Of a DNA stretch of 64,000 bases, positions 47,196 through 57,108 are shown piece by piece. Source of the DNA: Closterium sp. NIES-65 (Eukaryota > Streptophyta > Zygnematophyceae > Desmidiales > Closteriaceae); the NCBI GenBank assembly GCA_948144175.1, contig CANXME010002010.1:3112501-3176500 (forward strand), in the 5' to 3' direction. Each line of letters begins with the position of its first letter. Position 1 is the stretch's first letter. A program made the position numbers and the translations under genes. Below the pieces are notes generated by a model. That model was not told the origin of the DNA. It saw only the letters and a list, made by a program, of their open reading frames with translations, and did no database searches.

Positions 47196-47788
47196 GGTAG
47201 CAGCAGTAGTAAAAGCAGTAGGAGCAGTAGGGTAGGTAGGTAGGGCGGCGCGGCTCGGTACAGGTAGGGCGGCGCGGCTCGGTATAGGTAGGGCGGCGCG
47301 GCTCGGGTTGGGCAGCGCGGCTCGGTTTGGGCGGCTCGGGTCGGGCGGCGCGGCTCGGGTCGGGCAGCTCGGCTCCGTTAGGGCCGGGCTGTTCAATGCG
47401 GGCGGCGCGGTCTGGGTGGGGTTAGGGACGGGGCCGACGCGGGCTGATAGGGTAGGGACGGGGCCGACGCGGGCCTCTAGGGGTAGGGACAGGGGCCGAC
47501 GCGGGCCTCTAGGGGTAGGATCGGGGCCGTCGCGGGCCTCTAGGGTAGGCGCGGGGCCATCGCGGGCCTCTAGAGGTAGGCTCGGGGCCGACGCGGGCCT
47601 CTAGGGTAGGCGCGGGGCCGACGCGGGCCTCTAGGGGACGAGCTCGGGGCCGGCGCGGGCCGTTAGGGTTAGGCGCGGGGCCGATTCGGGGCCTCTAGGT
47701 GCAACAGCGCGGGGCCTACAGGGCCTCTAGAGGCGTGAACGCCGAGGCGCCCTAGGTTAGGTAGGTAGATAGGCAGGTAGGTAGTGTT
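47196..47788 (-). repeat. E10 leader minisatellites
   Basis: Gag-proximal part has a GGTAGGGCGGCGCGGCTC-type unit (about 47225-47390) read in frame as Ser-Arg-Ala-Ala-Leu-Pro repeats; distal part has GGGGCCGACGCGGGCCTCTA-type units (about 47440-47700); then a TAGG-rich stretch (about 47755-47785). Confidence 0.85.
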
Positions 47789-47836
47789 GGGCCCTTAGGA
47801 AAAAAAACGGTCCTAGGAAGGACCTGCTCTATACCA
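47789..47836 (-). promoter_or_regulatory. E10 primer-binding site, hairpin and GGGCCC box
   Basis: On the minus strand TGGTATAGAGCAGG, then hairpin GGTCCT-TCCT-AGGACC, T-run and GGGCCC (47789-47794). Confidence 0.82.
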
Positions 47837-47964
47837 TGTTGAAGAAGGAATGAAAATGACTAAGAATGAAATGAGTACAAATATGGAAACCTAGAAATGT
47901 GTACCCCCTATAGGCTAACCCACTGTAGCCTAAACAACTACAACAATATATATAATGTTTGACA
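47837..47964 (-). repeat. E10 5' LTR (128 bp)
   Basis: Two differences from the 3' copy. Followed by GGCGG. Confidence 0.95.
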
Positions 47965-47969
47965 GGCGG

Positions 47970-48291
47970 GGCCGCTGAGAAGGGCGGCGAGGCCGCAGCG
48001 AGAGAGGCGGCGGGGCCGCAGCAAAGTGCGGCGGGGCCGCTGAGACGGGCGGCGGGGCCGCAGTGAAGGGCGGCGGGGCCGCAGTGAAGGGCTGCGGGGC
48101 CGCAGCGAAGGGCGGCGGAGCCGCGGCGAAGGGCGGCGGGGCCGCAGCGAAGGGCGGCGGGGCCGAATCGAAGGGCTGGGGGGCCGCTAGGGCGTTGGGG
48201 CCGCTAGGGCGGCTCGACGAAGTGAGAGCCCGGAGCGCGACTCGGGCTGAGCGCGCTTCAGGCAGGGAAAAAAATAAAAACTCGATGTGGT
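47970..48291 (-). repeat. E9 leader, LTR-proximal part
   Basis: Continues the 21-bp GGGGCCGCAGCGAAGGG array to about 48180, then a unique GC-rich stretch resembling the E1 leader. Confidence 0.85.
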
Positions 48292-48333
48292 GGGCCCTAG
48301 GCACAGTTCCCACGGGGGAACCTGCTCGATACC
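48292..48333 (-). promoter_or_regulatory. E9 primer-binding site, hairpin and GGGCCC box
   Basis: On the minus strand TGGTATCGAGCAGG, hairpin with stem GTTCCC/GGGAAC, then GGGCCCACC. Stem sequence as in E1. Confidence 0.8.
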
Positions 48334-48455
48334 ATGAGGAAATTAGAACGAGAATGAATGACTATGGAATGAAAGTGATACAAATATGCAACCCTAGAAA
48401 TGTGTACCCCATATGGGCTACCCCACTAAAGCCTAGACAACATTATAATTTGACA
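48334..48455 (-). repeat. E9 5' LTR (about 121 bp)
   Basis: No substitution seen relative to 33624-33744. Followed by GTGGG. Confidence 0.95.
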
Positions 48456-48460
48456 GTGGG

Positions 48461-48839
48461 TGCGCTGGCGCGCTGGGCAGCTAAGCGCCCTGGCGCGTCG
48501 GGCAGCGGGGCGCGCTGGCGTGCTGGGCAGCGGGGCGCGCTGGCATGCTGGGCAGCGGGGCGCGTTGGCGCGCTGGGCAGCGGGGCGCGCTCGCGCTGTG
48601 GGTAGCAGGGTGCGCATGCAGAGCGCGTGGGCAGGCAGGGCAGCGCAGCTGCAAGCAGAGCACGCGCGGGCAGGGCGGCACTCAGGCATGGCAGCAGGGC
48701 GTTCAGTAGCAAGACAGCTGGGCGCGCGCGGGCAGGGCAGTAAGGCGTGCGCTAGTGCTAGGCAGCAAGGCAAGAAAAAAAAAAAGTTTCAATTCCGGGC
48801 AGGGCGGAACGTTCGGTGGGCCCTAAGGAACGTACCTCA
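48461..48839 (-). repeat. E4 leader, LTR-proximal part
   Basis: About six further 25-bp units (to about 48610), then mixed GC-rich leader and a GGGCCC box (48818-48823). The primer site and post-primer hairpin seen in relatives are degraded or deleted. Confidence 0.82.
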
Positions 48840-48958
48840 TGTTAGAATATGGAAACAGGAATGTGTGCATTGAGTAGGATGGGGATACAAGTAGTAAACC
48901 CTTCCCTCTACTGTGTACCCCGATATAGACTACAGCACTACAAGTGCATGCTTTGAGA
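48840..48958 (-). repeat. E4 5' LTR (119 bp)
   Basis: Same family as 7299-7428, with about ten substitutions and an 11-bp deletion. Outer end TGAGA instead of TGACA; flank CATAC. Confidence 0.88.
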
Positions 48959-48980
48959 CATACCTACACTAAAGCTACAT

Positions 48981-49124
48981 CTACAAGCATTTATAAAGAT
49001 ATATATCATATATATCAATATATATCACGACAATTTCAAGCTTCGATTCCTGCAGCTGGCGCATGATTTCAACGAGGCACTCCTTCGTAAGAGGTTCGAG
49101 CGGAATGTGGGCGTGTTCGTCCAT
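48981..49124 (-). CDS. Possible short exon or ORF (47 codons), unrecognised
   Basis: Minus strand ATG at 49124 in a strong CCACCATGG context, reading MDEHAHIPLEPLTKECLVE and ending at TAG (48981-48983). The first 31 codons look like ordinary protein and the rest is AT-rich TATA-type repeat, so a splice donor near the GTCGTG at about 49030 is conceivable. No homology recognised. It could equally be chance or part of a decayed repeat. Confidence 0.25.
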   Translation of the reverse strand: MDEHAHIPLEPLTKECLVEIMRQLQESKLEIVVIYIDIYDIYLYKCL

Positions 49125-49503
49125 GGTGGGGGTGTCAGGCTAGCTTAGCAAGAGCCTCAGTTGTGGCTGTGCGTGCTTACGAGAGAGCACACAACCAGCA
49201 GTGCTTGGTCGCTGGGGACGTCTACCTGCTCCAAAAAATGAGATACTGAGGGCAGCGAAAGTGCGTGCGTGGTCCAAAAAGGGTCATGGCTCTTAATACC
49301 AAGTGTTACGAGTGTAATTGAGTGAGCGAACGACGATTGCACTATCGAAGCAAAACATGAAGAGAAGTGTACCACAACTGTATTTCTGTGTTTTTACAAG
49401 CAAAATTGTTTTACCGGAGTGTGCGCTGAACAAGTATTTCTTTTGTGATTATACACATATCCTGTGATGTTGAAGAATATATGTACTATGTACATACATA
49501 TAT

Positions 49504-49705
49504 TTCTATATATTTGTAGTAACGGCAAGTAGCGTAACCTATTGTAGTAATATTATTCTGTTGGTGGTGCACCTTCTCCTTGCATGTTTCTTAGGGTATT
49601 TATTTCATAGTGCAACTATCACCGTAAACCATTTGTCAATCCTTCTCGGCATTCTCCTATCACGCTTCCCAAACCGAAGTCATAACTTTCTACATATGAA
49701 ACCCT
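49504..49705. repeat. Unit 1 of a diverged direct repeat
   Basis: Matches, with many differences, 50155-50224 joined to 56950-57055 (unit 2, split by E11). Shared blocks: GTTGGTGGTGCAC, TTCTCCTTGC.TGTTTCTT and CATTCTCCTAT.ACGCTT. Confidence 0.7.
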
Positions 49706-49818
49706 AAACCCACCTCTCACCTTCCAGCCACCTTCCTCCTCCTCTATCCTTCTAGCCGCTGCCCTCCTCCTCTCTCTTCTTCGTGTTATCCAACCAGCTT
49801 GAAGGGGAGGTTTTGGAA

Positions 49819-49843
49819 GGGGGGGGGGGGGGGGGGGGGGGGG
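49819..49843. repeat. Poly-G tract
   Basis: 25 consecutive G bases. Prone to replication slippage and assembly error. Confidence 0.9.
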
Positions 49844-50229
49844 AGGAGGGAGGGTGGTCGCCGTGAAGCTTGCAACTCTAGTCGCCAGTGTGCCCGTTGC
49901 TCTAGTGCCCGCAAGTCGGTTTCTCTAGCCGTACGAGCGGGATGCTCCAGGCGTACAAGCCAATTCTCCAGTGCCCGCGAGCCATTGCTCCAGTAGCCCG
50001 TGGGCTAGCAGCTCCAGCCGCTGCCCACCTCCTCTCTTGCTCCTCCTCCTCCCCACGTCCCTTCTCCTTCTACTGCGCCCTGGTGTATACTTTTGGGGAG
50101 TATTTCATGCATTAGTTATTGCTGCAAGTAGTTAAGAGAGCGTGTTGAATAATAAATATTTATACATATTTGTAATAACTACTCGTAGCGTAATCTACTA
50201 TAGTTATATTATTATGTTGGTGGTGCACG

Positions 50230-50362
50230 TGTTAGAGACTAAGGCATGAATGGTGTGATTAGGTCAAGAGTGGGGTACAAAACTAGAGTGTCGAGAATAT
50301 TTTTGTACCCCCTAAGGCTAGCCCCAATATAGCCTAGATCGTTATATGCATATGTTTTGACA
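50230..50362 (-). repeat. E11 3' LTR (133 bp)
   Basis: TGTCAAAACATATGC...AGTCTCTAACA on the minus strand. Four differences from the 5' copy. Confidence 0.94.
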
Positions 50363-50365
50363 CAT

Positions 50366-50469
50366 CCCCATAGGCGAAATGGGGGATAGCCAGAGCAAGC
50401 AATGGTCACAAGACTAGTCAATGGTCACACAGCTCAGGGTGTATCACAACGTCACCACACACTCTGAGC
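50366..50469 (-). promoter_or_regulatory. E11 3' UTR stem-loop and polypurine-tract hairpin
   Basis: Stem-loop 50432-50469 (GCTCAG/CTGAGC) and polypurine hairpin CCCCAT...ATGGGG at 50366-50385; the tract is interrupted by A (GGGGATG). Confidence 0.75.
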
Positions 50470-50596
50470 ACAAGCAAACGGCCACAAGGCTAGTCCACAT
50501 GCAAAGGTATATATGCAACAAGAACAGCACAGTTAACTCTATCTAGCAAGAGCAAGCATGCAGGTATATATGTATAGATCACACTACCAGCAGAGA

Positions 50597-53500
50597 CTAC
50601 AGCAAGTGTGGAAACGTAGACACAAGGCCCAACAAAGTACAAAAGCGCTGATGGTCACCAGACGGAAGTGCCTTGGTGAATATATCAGCAGTGTTGGCCC
50701 GAGTGGCCACGTGAGCAAGGCGAAGCTGACCCCGCTGCTGCAACTCTCGAGCCAGGAAGTAACGCAGAGCGATAGGCTTCGTTCTGTGCTCCAGTCTGTG
50801 CTCCTCACACAAGGCAATGGCGGCCTTGTTGTCTACATACAGAACTGGAGGAGAATGAGGCCGCTCTCCCACGTCGGTCAACAGGTAGGTGAGCCAGCGT
50901 AACTCCTGTGCAGCCATGGCTGTGGCGTAGATCTCAGCCTCACAACTGGAGCTGAGAACTGAAGACGAGCGTGTAGAACGCCAGGAAACTGAACCAGAGC
51001 CAAGGCTGAAGGTGTAACCCTGTGACAACCGCTGCGTAGCCAGGTCGTCAACCCAAGAAGCGTTCGAGTGCCCAGTGAGGACAACTGGGCTCCGCCCTCC
51101 AAGCACGAGCCCCATGCCCGATGTACTGCACAAGTAGCGCAGTACCCTCTTCGCAGCATCCATGTGCTCCTTTCGGTGCCTACCAGGAGCCACGTAGCGG
51201 GCCAGAAGGCCAAGAGGGTACGCAAGGTCAGGTCGAGTGCAGGTCATCAGGTACATGAGGCAGCCCACTAGCTCTGGGTACGGGCCACTCGGCTCTACGG
51301 ACTCGTCCGAAGGTGGAGCTGAGAGCGAGTGGCCTGTAGCGAGAGGAGTGCGCTGTGACGAGGACCAGGTGAAGCCGAAGCGCTGAAGGACCTGCTGCAC
51401 CATGTGTGATCTGCAAGCCAAGGTAGCTGCGCAGCTCACCCAGGTCTGTGCACGTGTGTCTCTTCTACAGCTCCGACTTCACCAGGGCGAGAGCCTCAGT
51501 GTTTGCAGTGGCAAAGACCAAGTCGTCGAAGTACACGAGGATGTAGAACGCCGGCAGCGACGTGTCGGTGCGCAGAAACAGCGACGGGTCATCAGTCGAC
51601 GGAGCAAACCCAAGAGCCGCAAGTGTAGTCCTTAGTGTGTCGTGCCACTCACGTGGCGCCTGGCGGAGACCGTAGACTGGCCGGCGAAGGCTCCACTAGG
51701 TACCAGGCGGGAACGACCCAGTGAAGCCAGGAGGGCAGCGCAGCCAGATCTCCTCGTGCAGGCTGCCTCGCAAGAAAGCTGTGCTGAAGTCAAGAGAGTG
51801 AAGCTCGTAGTCACGCTGAGCGGCAACGTGCAGCAGCACTGGAAGAGTGGTCATCTTCAGGGTGGGGAGAAGTCTGAAAGAAGTCTACTCCCTCTCGTTG
51901 ACTAAAACCTCAAGCAACGTAACGAGGCTTGAAGACAGGCGGAGAACCTGGCGGCCGCTTCACCCTGAAAATCCACATGCCACTGACGATGTTCGCCCCA
52001 GGAGGGGTAACCTCGTCAACGTAAGTGCCTGTGGACTTCCAGGATGCCATCTCTACGTCCATGGTTGTCTGCCACTGAGAGGAGTACTCACCCGCGATCG
52101 CCTCAGCGTAAGAGCGCGGGGTCGGGATGTCTAGAGCATCCGGGTCTCCCTCAGGGGCAAGCAGCATGGACACGAGATGAGGGGCAGCGGCTGCAAGACA
52201 CTCAAGGTCCTCCTACCTGTCCTCAAGGACGTCCGTGCAAAGAGCACACTCACCCCCGACGGACAGAGGACAGACAGACTCAGACTCAGCAACAAGACTA
52301 GCGGCGTAGTCTAGACGGCAGGCAGCAGCAAAGTCAACAAGCTCAGCAACAAAGGCAGATGCAGCAGCAGACTCAAACGACGGGTCAGTGACAACTGCGG
52401 CTAGCAGGCGCGTGACAGTAGAGTGAGCAGCACGGGTGCGGGTAGACTCAGGCTCAGGAACGGTAGGCAGAGAAGACGCAGGAGGGGACGGCAGGGGAAC
52501 ACGCTACGGAGGAGAGGAAGGACGACGAACTACGAGGTGAGTGCCGGGGACAGCCGGCTGACGCGAACGAGGAACACGACGACCGGAACTGCGAGAACGG
52601 AGAGGCGAGACAGGACGCGACGCAGGCTCACGATGCTCAGCAAAACCCCCTGCCTGCTCAGTGTAAGGAGAAGGAGCAGGCAGCGGTGAGCCAGGCTGTA
52701 ACGGAAGACCAGTAGACGAAGGGAGACTAAGAACCTGGCGAAGCACAGAGTCAGACGGTGGCTGAGACGACGGAGACGGTGGAGCGAAGAACAGGCGCGG
52801 TTGTGCAGTGCCACCAGCACCAGCAGCTCCAGCACCCCCAGCAGCTCCAGCACCTCCAACAACTCCAGAACCCTCAGCGCCAGCTCCTCCAAGACCAGCT
52901 CCACCAGTAGCAGCACCCCCAGAACCAGCACCTCAAGTCTGCTGCGGAGGGGAAGACACGGCGCGAGGTGGGGTGGTAAAACTGCCAACCAGTTGCGTCA
53001 GGAACAAAGCCAAGGAAGACACAGGGAACAGCACGGGCGGAGAGGTTGTCCGCGGTGGTATCGCAGACAAAGGTACGAGCACCCCAGACCCGGAAACGCG
53101 ACGCATCGCCAACCTTCCCCGTCCATAGCAGTGTGGGCGAGGTCTCGGGCAAGGAGACACAGGGCCAGAGGTTTAGCTGATGCGCGGCGTACTAGACCGC
53201 AAACGGCCACAGAAAATGGCAAGCAGCCGCATGGATCATGGAGGTACGAGCGACCTCCATGACTAAGCCAATGCGGCGCTCAGCAACCCCATTCTGCTGC
53301 GGAGAGGCCGGAAGCGTGAACGACTGGGTGATGCCGTGCTCCTCATAGAAGGCTGCCAAGAGGTCGGAGGAAAACTCACCACCTCTGTCAGAGTGCAGAC
53401 GCAGGACGGGAAAATCCGTCCCGAACCGCTCGCGGAGCTAGAGACGAGCAGCGCGGATCCAAGGGATCAAAACACAAGGGACCTCACCCTTGGTGCGCAA

Positions 53501-54970
53501 GGGGAAGACCATGGTGTAACGCGTGTAGTCGTCGACGACCAGCAGGAAGTACCGCTCGTGGCCCTGTCCACGGACGCGGGCTGGGCCCCACACGTCCAGG
53601 TGGAGAGTCTGCAGGGGAGCCTCTGTGGGAGGGAACGAGGAGGAGTGAGGAGCGGCGCGCTGCCGCCCCTCGACACAGGGAAGACAGGGAGGAGCACGCG
53701 AGGGTGGGAGGGGAGGGAGAACTTTGGGAAGACCAGAAACAAGGACACGGCGGTGCATGCTACGAAGGCGCTGGACCGAGGGGTGACCAAGGCGGTGGTG
53801 CTAAAGGACCGTCTGGTGCGACAAGGCGCGACACGAGCAAGGGGCCGACAACTGACCTGACACAGACGCAGACGCAGCTACCTGAGGGGACTCAGTGGTC
53901 AGTGTGTACAGGCCTGACCCAGGCTGCCGAGTGAAAGTAGCCAGGTGACGACCCGTCTGAGCACACGTGCAGTGTGTCACACGCTCGTAGGCAGGGGTGA
54001 ACTGGTGAACACCCACATCCTGGAGCGCAGAACCGGCCACCAAGTTCGTAGAGAACGAGGGGAGGTAAAGACCCGACAGTGCGCTGGACGGGACAGCAGG
54101 ACAAGGGAGGACAGTGGAGGAGGTCGCACGGACTGGACCTGGAGAGGGGTCAGCCAGGGAGACTGGAACCGGCCGACTGAGCGGCGTGAGGGTGGTGCTG
54201 TCGCGAAAGAAGGGGCGAGAAGCACCAGAGTCAAGTGTGAAGGTGTACAAGGCCTCAGTAAGCGCAGTAACAGAGAGAGCAGACTCACCAGCACCTGGAG
54301 CGGCAGGCTCTATACTTGGGTCATGCAGTACGCACAGGTAACAGGCACGGTCAGCACTAGTAGGCAATGCATACATGGCAGTGAGAATAGCATCATAGTC
54401 AAGAGCAAATATATCTACCTTCTGCCCAAGCAGCTCCACCCAATCGGGGAGCTCAGCCTCGTCGCCAAACTCGGTACGCCAGGCGTCACTCAGACGGGCG
54501 AAGCAGCGGAACTGTGTGTGACCAATTGTCCCGCAAGCCTGACCAGTCCGATCACCTGTGCGAATGATGTACGGGCAGCGAACGGTACTCAAAGACCCTC
54601 TACTCTGAGCGTACCACTCGTGAAGCTGCCGGGGCGTAAGTGTCTCGCGTGGACGCCGCTGCAGCTGCAGCTGGCCACTACCAGACGCTCCCAACTGACC
54701 AGCTCCAGGGCGACAGCTACGACGGCTACCGCGACAACCCCAACTAGCGTACCACTCACTAAGCTGCTGGGGCGTGAGAGACTCGCGCGAACGTCGCTGG
54801 AGCTGCATCTGGCCACCGCCAGTAGCAGCAGTAGCAGTAGTAGCAGCAGTAGCAGCAGTAACAGCAGTAGCCGCAGTAGCAGCGCGGCCACCCCTACAAC
54901 CCCAACTAGCGTACCACTCACTAAGTTGCTGGGGGGTGAGGGACTCACGCAGACATCGCTGGAGCTCCAT
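50597..54970 (-). pseudogene. E11 gag (partial)-pol with frameshifts
   Basis: From 54970: three copies of a LTPQQLSEW-type box (about 54930, 54765, 54630), the first two with an Ala/Thr-rich spacer; zinc knuckle CX13CX4HX4C (about 54500-54570); protease LDSGASRPFF (about 54225); GAG-pre-integrase and integrase in one frame with a stop at 53801 (LWHHRLGHP follows), MDVWG-equivalent LDVWGPARV (about 53595), HSDRGGEF (about 53380), then a linker (52870-52500), RT with YFDD (about 51525-51536) and RNase H to 50597. A small deletion near 51405 removes the codons around the LQITRD block, and frames differ between 54970-52874, 52173-51910 and 51439-50597. The capsid-like N-terminus is missing. Confidence 0.9.
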
Positions 54971-56460
54971 CTAGCCACCGCCAGTAGCAGCAGTAGCAGT
55001 AGTAGCAGCAGTAGCAGCAGTAACAGCGGTAGTAGTAGCAGCAGCGGCTGCAGGGCAGGCGCGGGAGGCAGGCAGGCCGGCAGGCAGGCAAGCAGATGGC
55101 GCGGCAGCGCGCAAACAAGGCAGGTGCTCACCAGTGGCGGGAAGAGCAGGCGCTCGCCGGGCGAGCAGGGCCAGCGCTCGGCGGGCGGCTGTACGGGGTC
55201 CAAGGGCAGCGTCGCGGGTCCAGGGGCGGCTGCACGGAGTCCAGGGGCGGCTGCTGCAGGGGCCAGGGGCGGCTGCTCTGGGTCCAGGGGCGGCTGCTCG
55301 AGGGTCCAGGGGCGGCTGCACCAGGGGCGGCTGCTTCAGGGGCCAGGGGCGGCTGCTCGGGGTCCAGGGGCGGCTGCTCCTGGGGCTGCTGCTGCAGGGG
55401 CCAGAGGCGGCTGCTATGGGTCCTGGGGCGGCGCTCGAGGGTCCAGGGGTGGCTGCTCTAGGGTCCAAGGGTGGCTGCTCTGGGTCCAAGGGCGGCTGCA
55501 CAGAGTCCAGGAGCGGCTGCACCAGTGGCGGCTACTTCAGGGGCCAGGGGCGGCTGCTCTGGATCCAGGGGCGGCTGCTCCAGGGGTGGCTGCTCCAGGG
55601 GCGACTGCACGGAGTCCAGGGGTGGCTGCACCAAGGGCGGCTGCTGCAGGGGCCAGAGGCGGCTGCTCTGGGTCCAGGGGTGGCTACTCGAGGGTCCAGG
55701 GGCGGCTGCACCAGGGGCGGCTGCTTCAGGGGCCAGGGGCGGCTGCTCGGGGTCCAGGGGCGGCTGCTCCAGGGGCTGCTGCTGCAGGGGCCAGGGGCGG
55801 CTGCTCTGGGTCTAGGGGCGGCGCTCGAGGGTCCAAGGGCGGCTGCTCTAGGGTCCAGGGGCGGCTGCTCTGGGTCCAAGGGCGGCTGCACTGAGTCCAG
55901 GGGCGGCTGCACCAGTGGCGGCTGCTTCAGGGGCCAGGGGCGGCTGCTCTGGATCCAGGGGCGGCTGCTCCAGGGGCGGCTGCTCTAGGGGCGGCTGGAC
56001 GGAGTCCAGGGGCGGCTGCACCAGGGGCGGCTGCTGCAGGGGCCAGGGGCGGCTGCTCTGGGTCCAGGGGCGGCTTCTCTGGGTCCAGGGGCGGCTGCTC
56101 GAGGGTCCAGGGGCGGCTGCACCAGGGGCGACTGCTTCAGGGGCCAGGGGCGGCTGCTCGGGGTCCAGGGGCGGCTGCTCCAGGGGCTGCTGCTGCAGGG
56201 GCCAGAGGCGGCTGCTCTGGGTCCAGGGGCGGCGCTCGAGGGTCCAGGGGCGGCTGCTCTAGGGTCCAGGGGCGGCTGCTCTGGGTCCAGGGGCGGCTGC
56301 ACGGAGTCCAGGGGCGGCTGCACCAGTGGCGGCTGCTTCAGGGGCCAGGGGCGGCTGCTCTGGGTCCAGGGGCGGCTGCTCCAGGGGCGGTTGCTTCAGG
56401 GGCCAGGGGCGGCTGCTCGGGGTCCAGGGGCGGCTGCTCCATGGGTGGCTGCTGCAGTGG
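54971..56460 (-). repeat. E11 leader: 21-22-bp minisatellite with a 400-bp higher-order repeat
   Basis: GGCGGCTGCTCTGGGTCCAG-type units fill 55190-56460, and longer blocks recur about every 400 bp (starting near 55317, 55712 and 56120). Long Gly/Arg/Leu open frames over it are not genes. Followed to 56765 by a GCGCGGCTGCGGGCTGC-type array. Confidence 0.88.
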
Positions 56461-56765
56461 CCGTGGGCGGCAGCGGGCTGCGCGCGGCTGCGGGCTGCGC
56501 GTGGCGGCTGGCTGCGCACGGCGACGGACTGCGCGCGGCTGCGGGCTGCGCGCGGCGACGAGCTGCGCGCGGCTGCAGGCTGCGCGTGGCGACAGGCTGC
56601 GTGCGGCGGCAGGCTGCGTGCAATAGCAACGAGCATGCGGGTGGCTAAGGCAGCGGGGCGCGCTAAAAAAAAATATGCACGCGCACGTGCAGCAAAGGCG
56701 CGCGCGGGCAGCAGGTAAGGCAGGCAGATAGGCACAGCTGTAGGTGAGGTAATTCAGTAGTAGGT

Positions 56766-56811
56766 GGGCCCGAATTTCTTAGATCCTAAGGACTTACTGC
56801 TGTAGATGCCG
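56766..56811 (-). promoter_or_regulatory. E11 degraded primer-binding site and GGGCCC box
   Basis: On the minus strand CGGCATCTACAGCAG follows the LTR where TGGCATCAGAGCAG is expected; a weak AGTCCT/AGGAT stem and GGGCCCACC (56766-56771) follow. Confidence 0.65.
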
Positions 56812-56944
56812 TGTTAGAGACTAAGGCATGAATGGTGTGATAAGGTCAAGAGTGGGGTACAAAACTAGAGTGTCGAGAATATTTCTGTACCCCCTAAGGC
56901 TAGCCCCAATATAGCCTAGATAGTTTTATGCATATGTTTTGACA
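56812..56944 (-). repeat. E11 5' LTR (133 bp)
   Basis: Four differences from the 3' copy. Followed by GCACG. Confidence 0.94.
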
Positions 56945-57108
56945 GCACGTTCTCCTTGCTTGTTTCTTCTCCATTTGTACTTACAAATTTGCAACCCTCC
57001 TTTTCTCAATCCTTTTCGACATTCTCCTATTACGCTTTCCAAACCTAAGCCCTAATGTCCTTACTCTTCTAATACATTCTTACCACTTTCCAATCACGTT
57101 TGCTTTTG

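Larger units (their letters stand above)
40578..47964 (-). mobile_element. E10: complete Copia-type element inserted in the E9 leader
   Basis: 7387 bp, LTRs of 128 bp with two differences, target duplication GGCGG at 40573-40577 and 47965-47969. It contains the most complete gag N-terminus besides E5 and E9. Third level of nesting (E4 contains E9 contains E10). Confidence 0.95.
33624..48455 (-). mobile_element. E9: Copia-type element inserted in the E4 leader, carrying E10
   Basis: LTRs of about 121 bp at 33624-33744 and 48334-48455 without any substitution that I can see; target duplication GTGGG at 33619-33623 and 48456-48460. Without E10 it is about 7.4 kb and has every expected part: primer site, leader, gag, protease, integrase, RT, RNase H, 3' UTR stem-loop and polypurine hairpin. 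The reading frame has many breaks despite the identical LTRs. Confidence 0.95.
7299..48958 (-). mobile_element. E4: Copia-type element that hosts a five-insertion nest
   Basis: The LTR at 7299-7428 (3') and the LTR at 48840-48958 (5') belong together: same sequence with about ten substitutions and one 11-bp indel, and flanking 5-mers CATAT/CATAC. Removing the inserts leaves about 6.2 kb: 7299-8001, 14936-16371, 24298-26468, 32217-33623 and 48461-48958. Coding order is leader, a fragment of gag, protease, integrase, three-box linker, RT and RNase H, all minus strand. The N-terminal gag region and the zinc knuckle are absent, and the 5' primer-binding site is lost (the LTR is followed by ATGAGGTACG). 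LTR divergence makes this the oldest element of the nest. Confidence 0.9.
48964..50224. other. Unique AT-richer interval between E4 and E11
   Basis: The least repetitive stretch of the window. It contains the possible exon above, TATA-rich sequence (48990-49030, 49440-49510), a C/T-rich stretch (49660-49800), a 25-nt G homopolymer (49819-49843) and the first unit of a diverged direct repeat (about 49504-49705). No long open frame. Confidence 0.6.
50230..56944 (-). mobile_element. E11: Copia-type element in unique DNA
   Basis: 6715 bp, LTRs of 133 bp with four differences, target duplication GCACG at 50225-50229 and 56945-56949. Minus strand: very long leader repeat (about 55050-56460), gag lacking the N-terminal capsid part, protease, integrase, RT, RNase H, 3' UTR. 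The primer site is degraded (CGGCATCTACAGCAG). Confidence 0.94.

Noticed and set aside
55190-56460. CRISPR-like array
   Set aside because: Units are contiguous minisatellite copies with no spacers of constant length and no cas genes; the setting is eukaryotic.
55096-56718. Gly/Leu/Arg-rich open frames of up to 649 codons
   Set aside because: They translate the E11 leader repeats in several frames at once, as expected for a tandem array rather than a gene.
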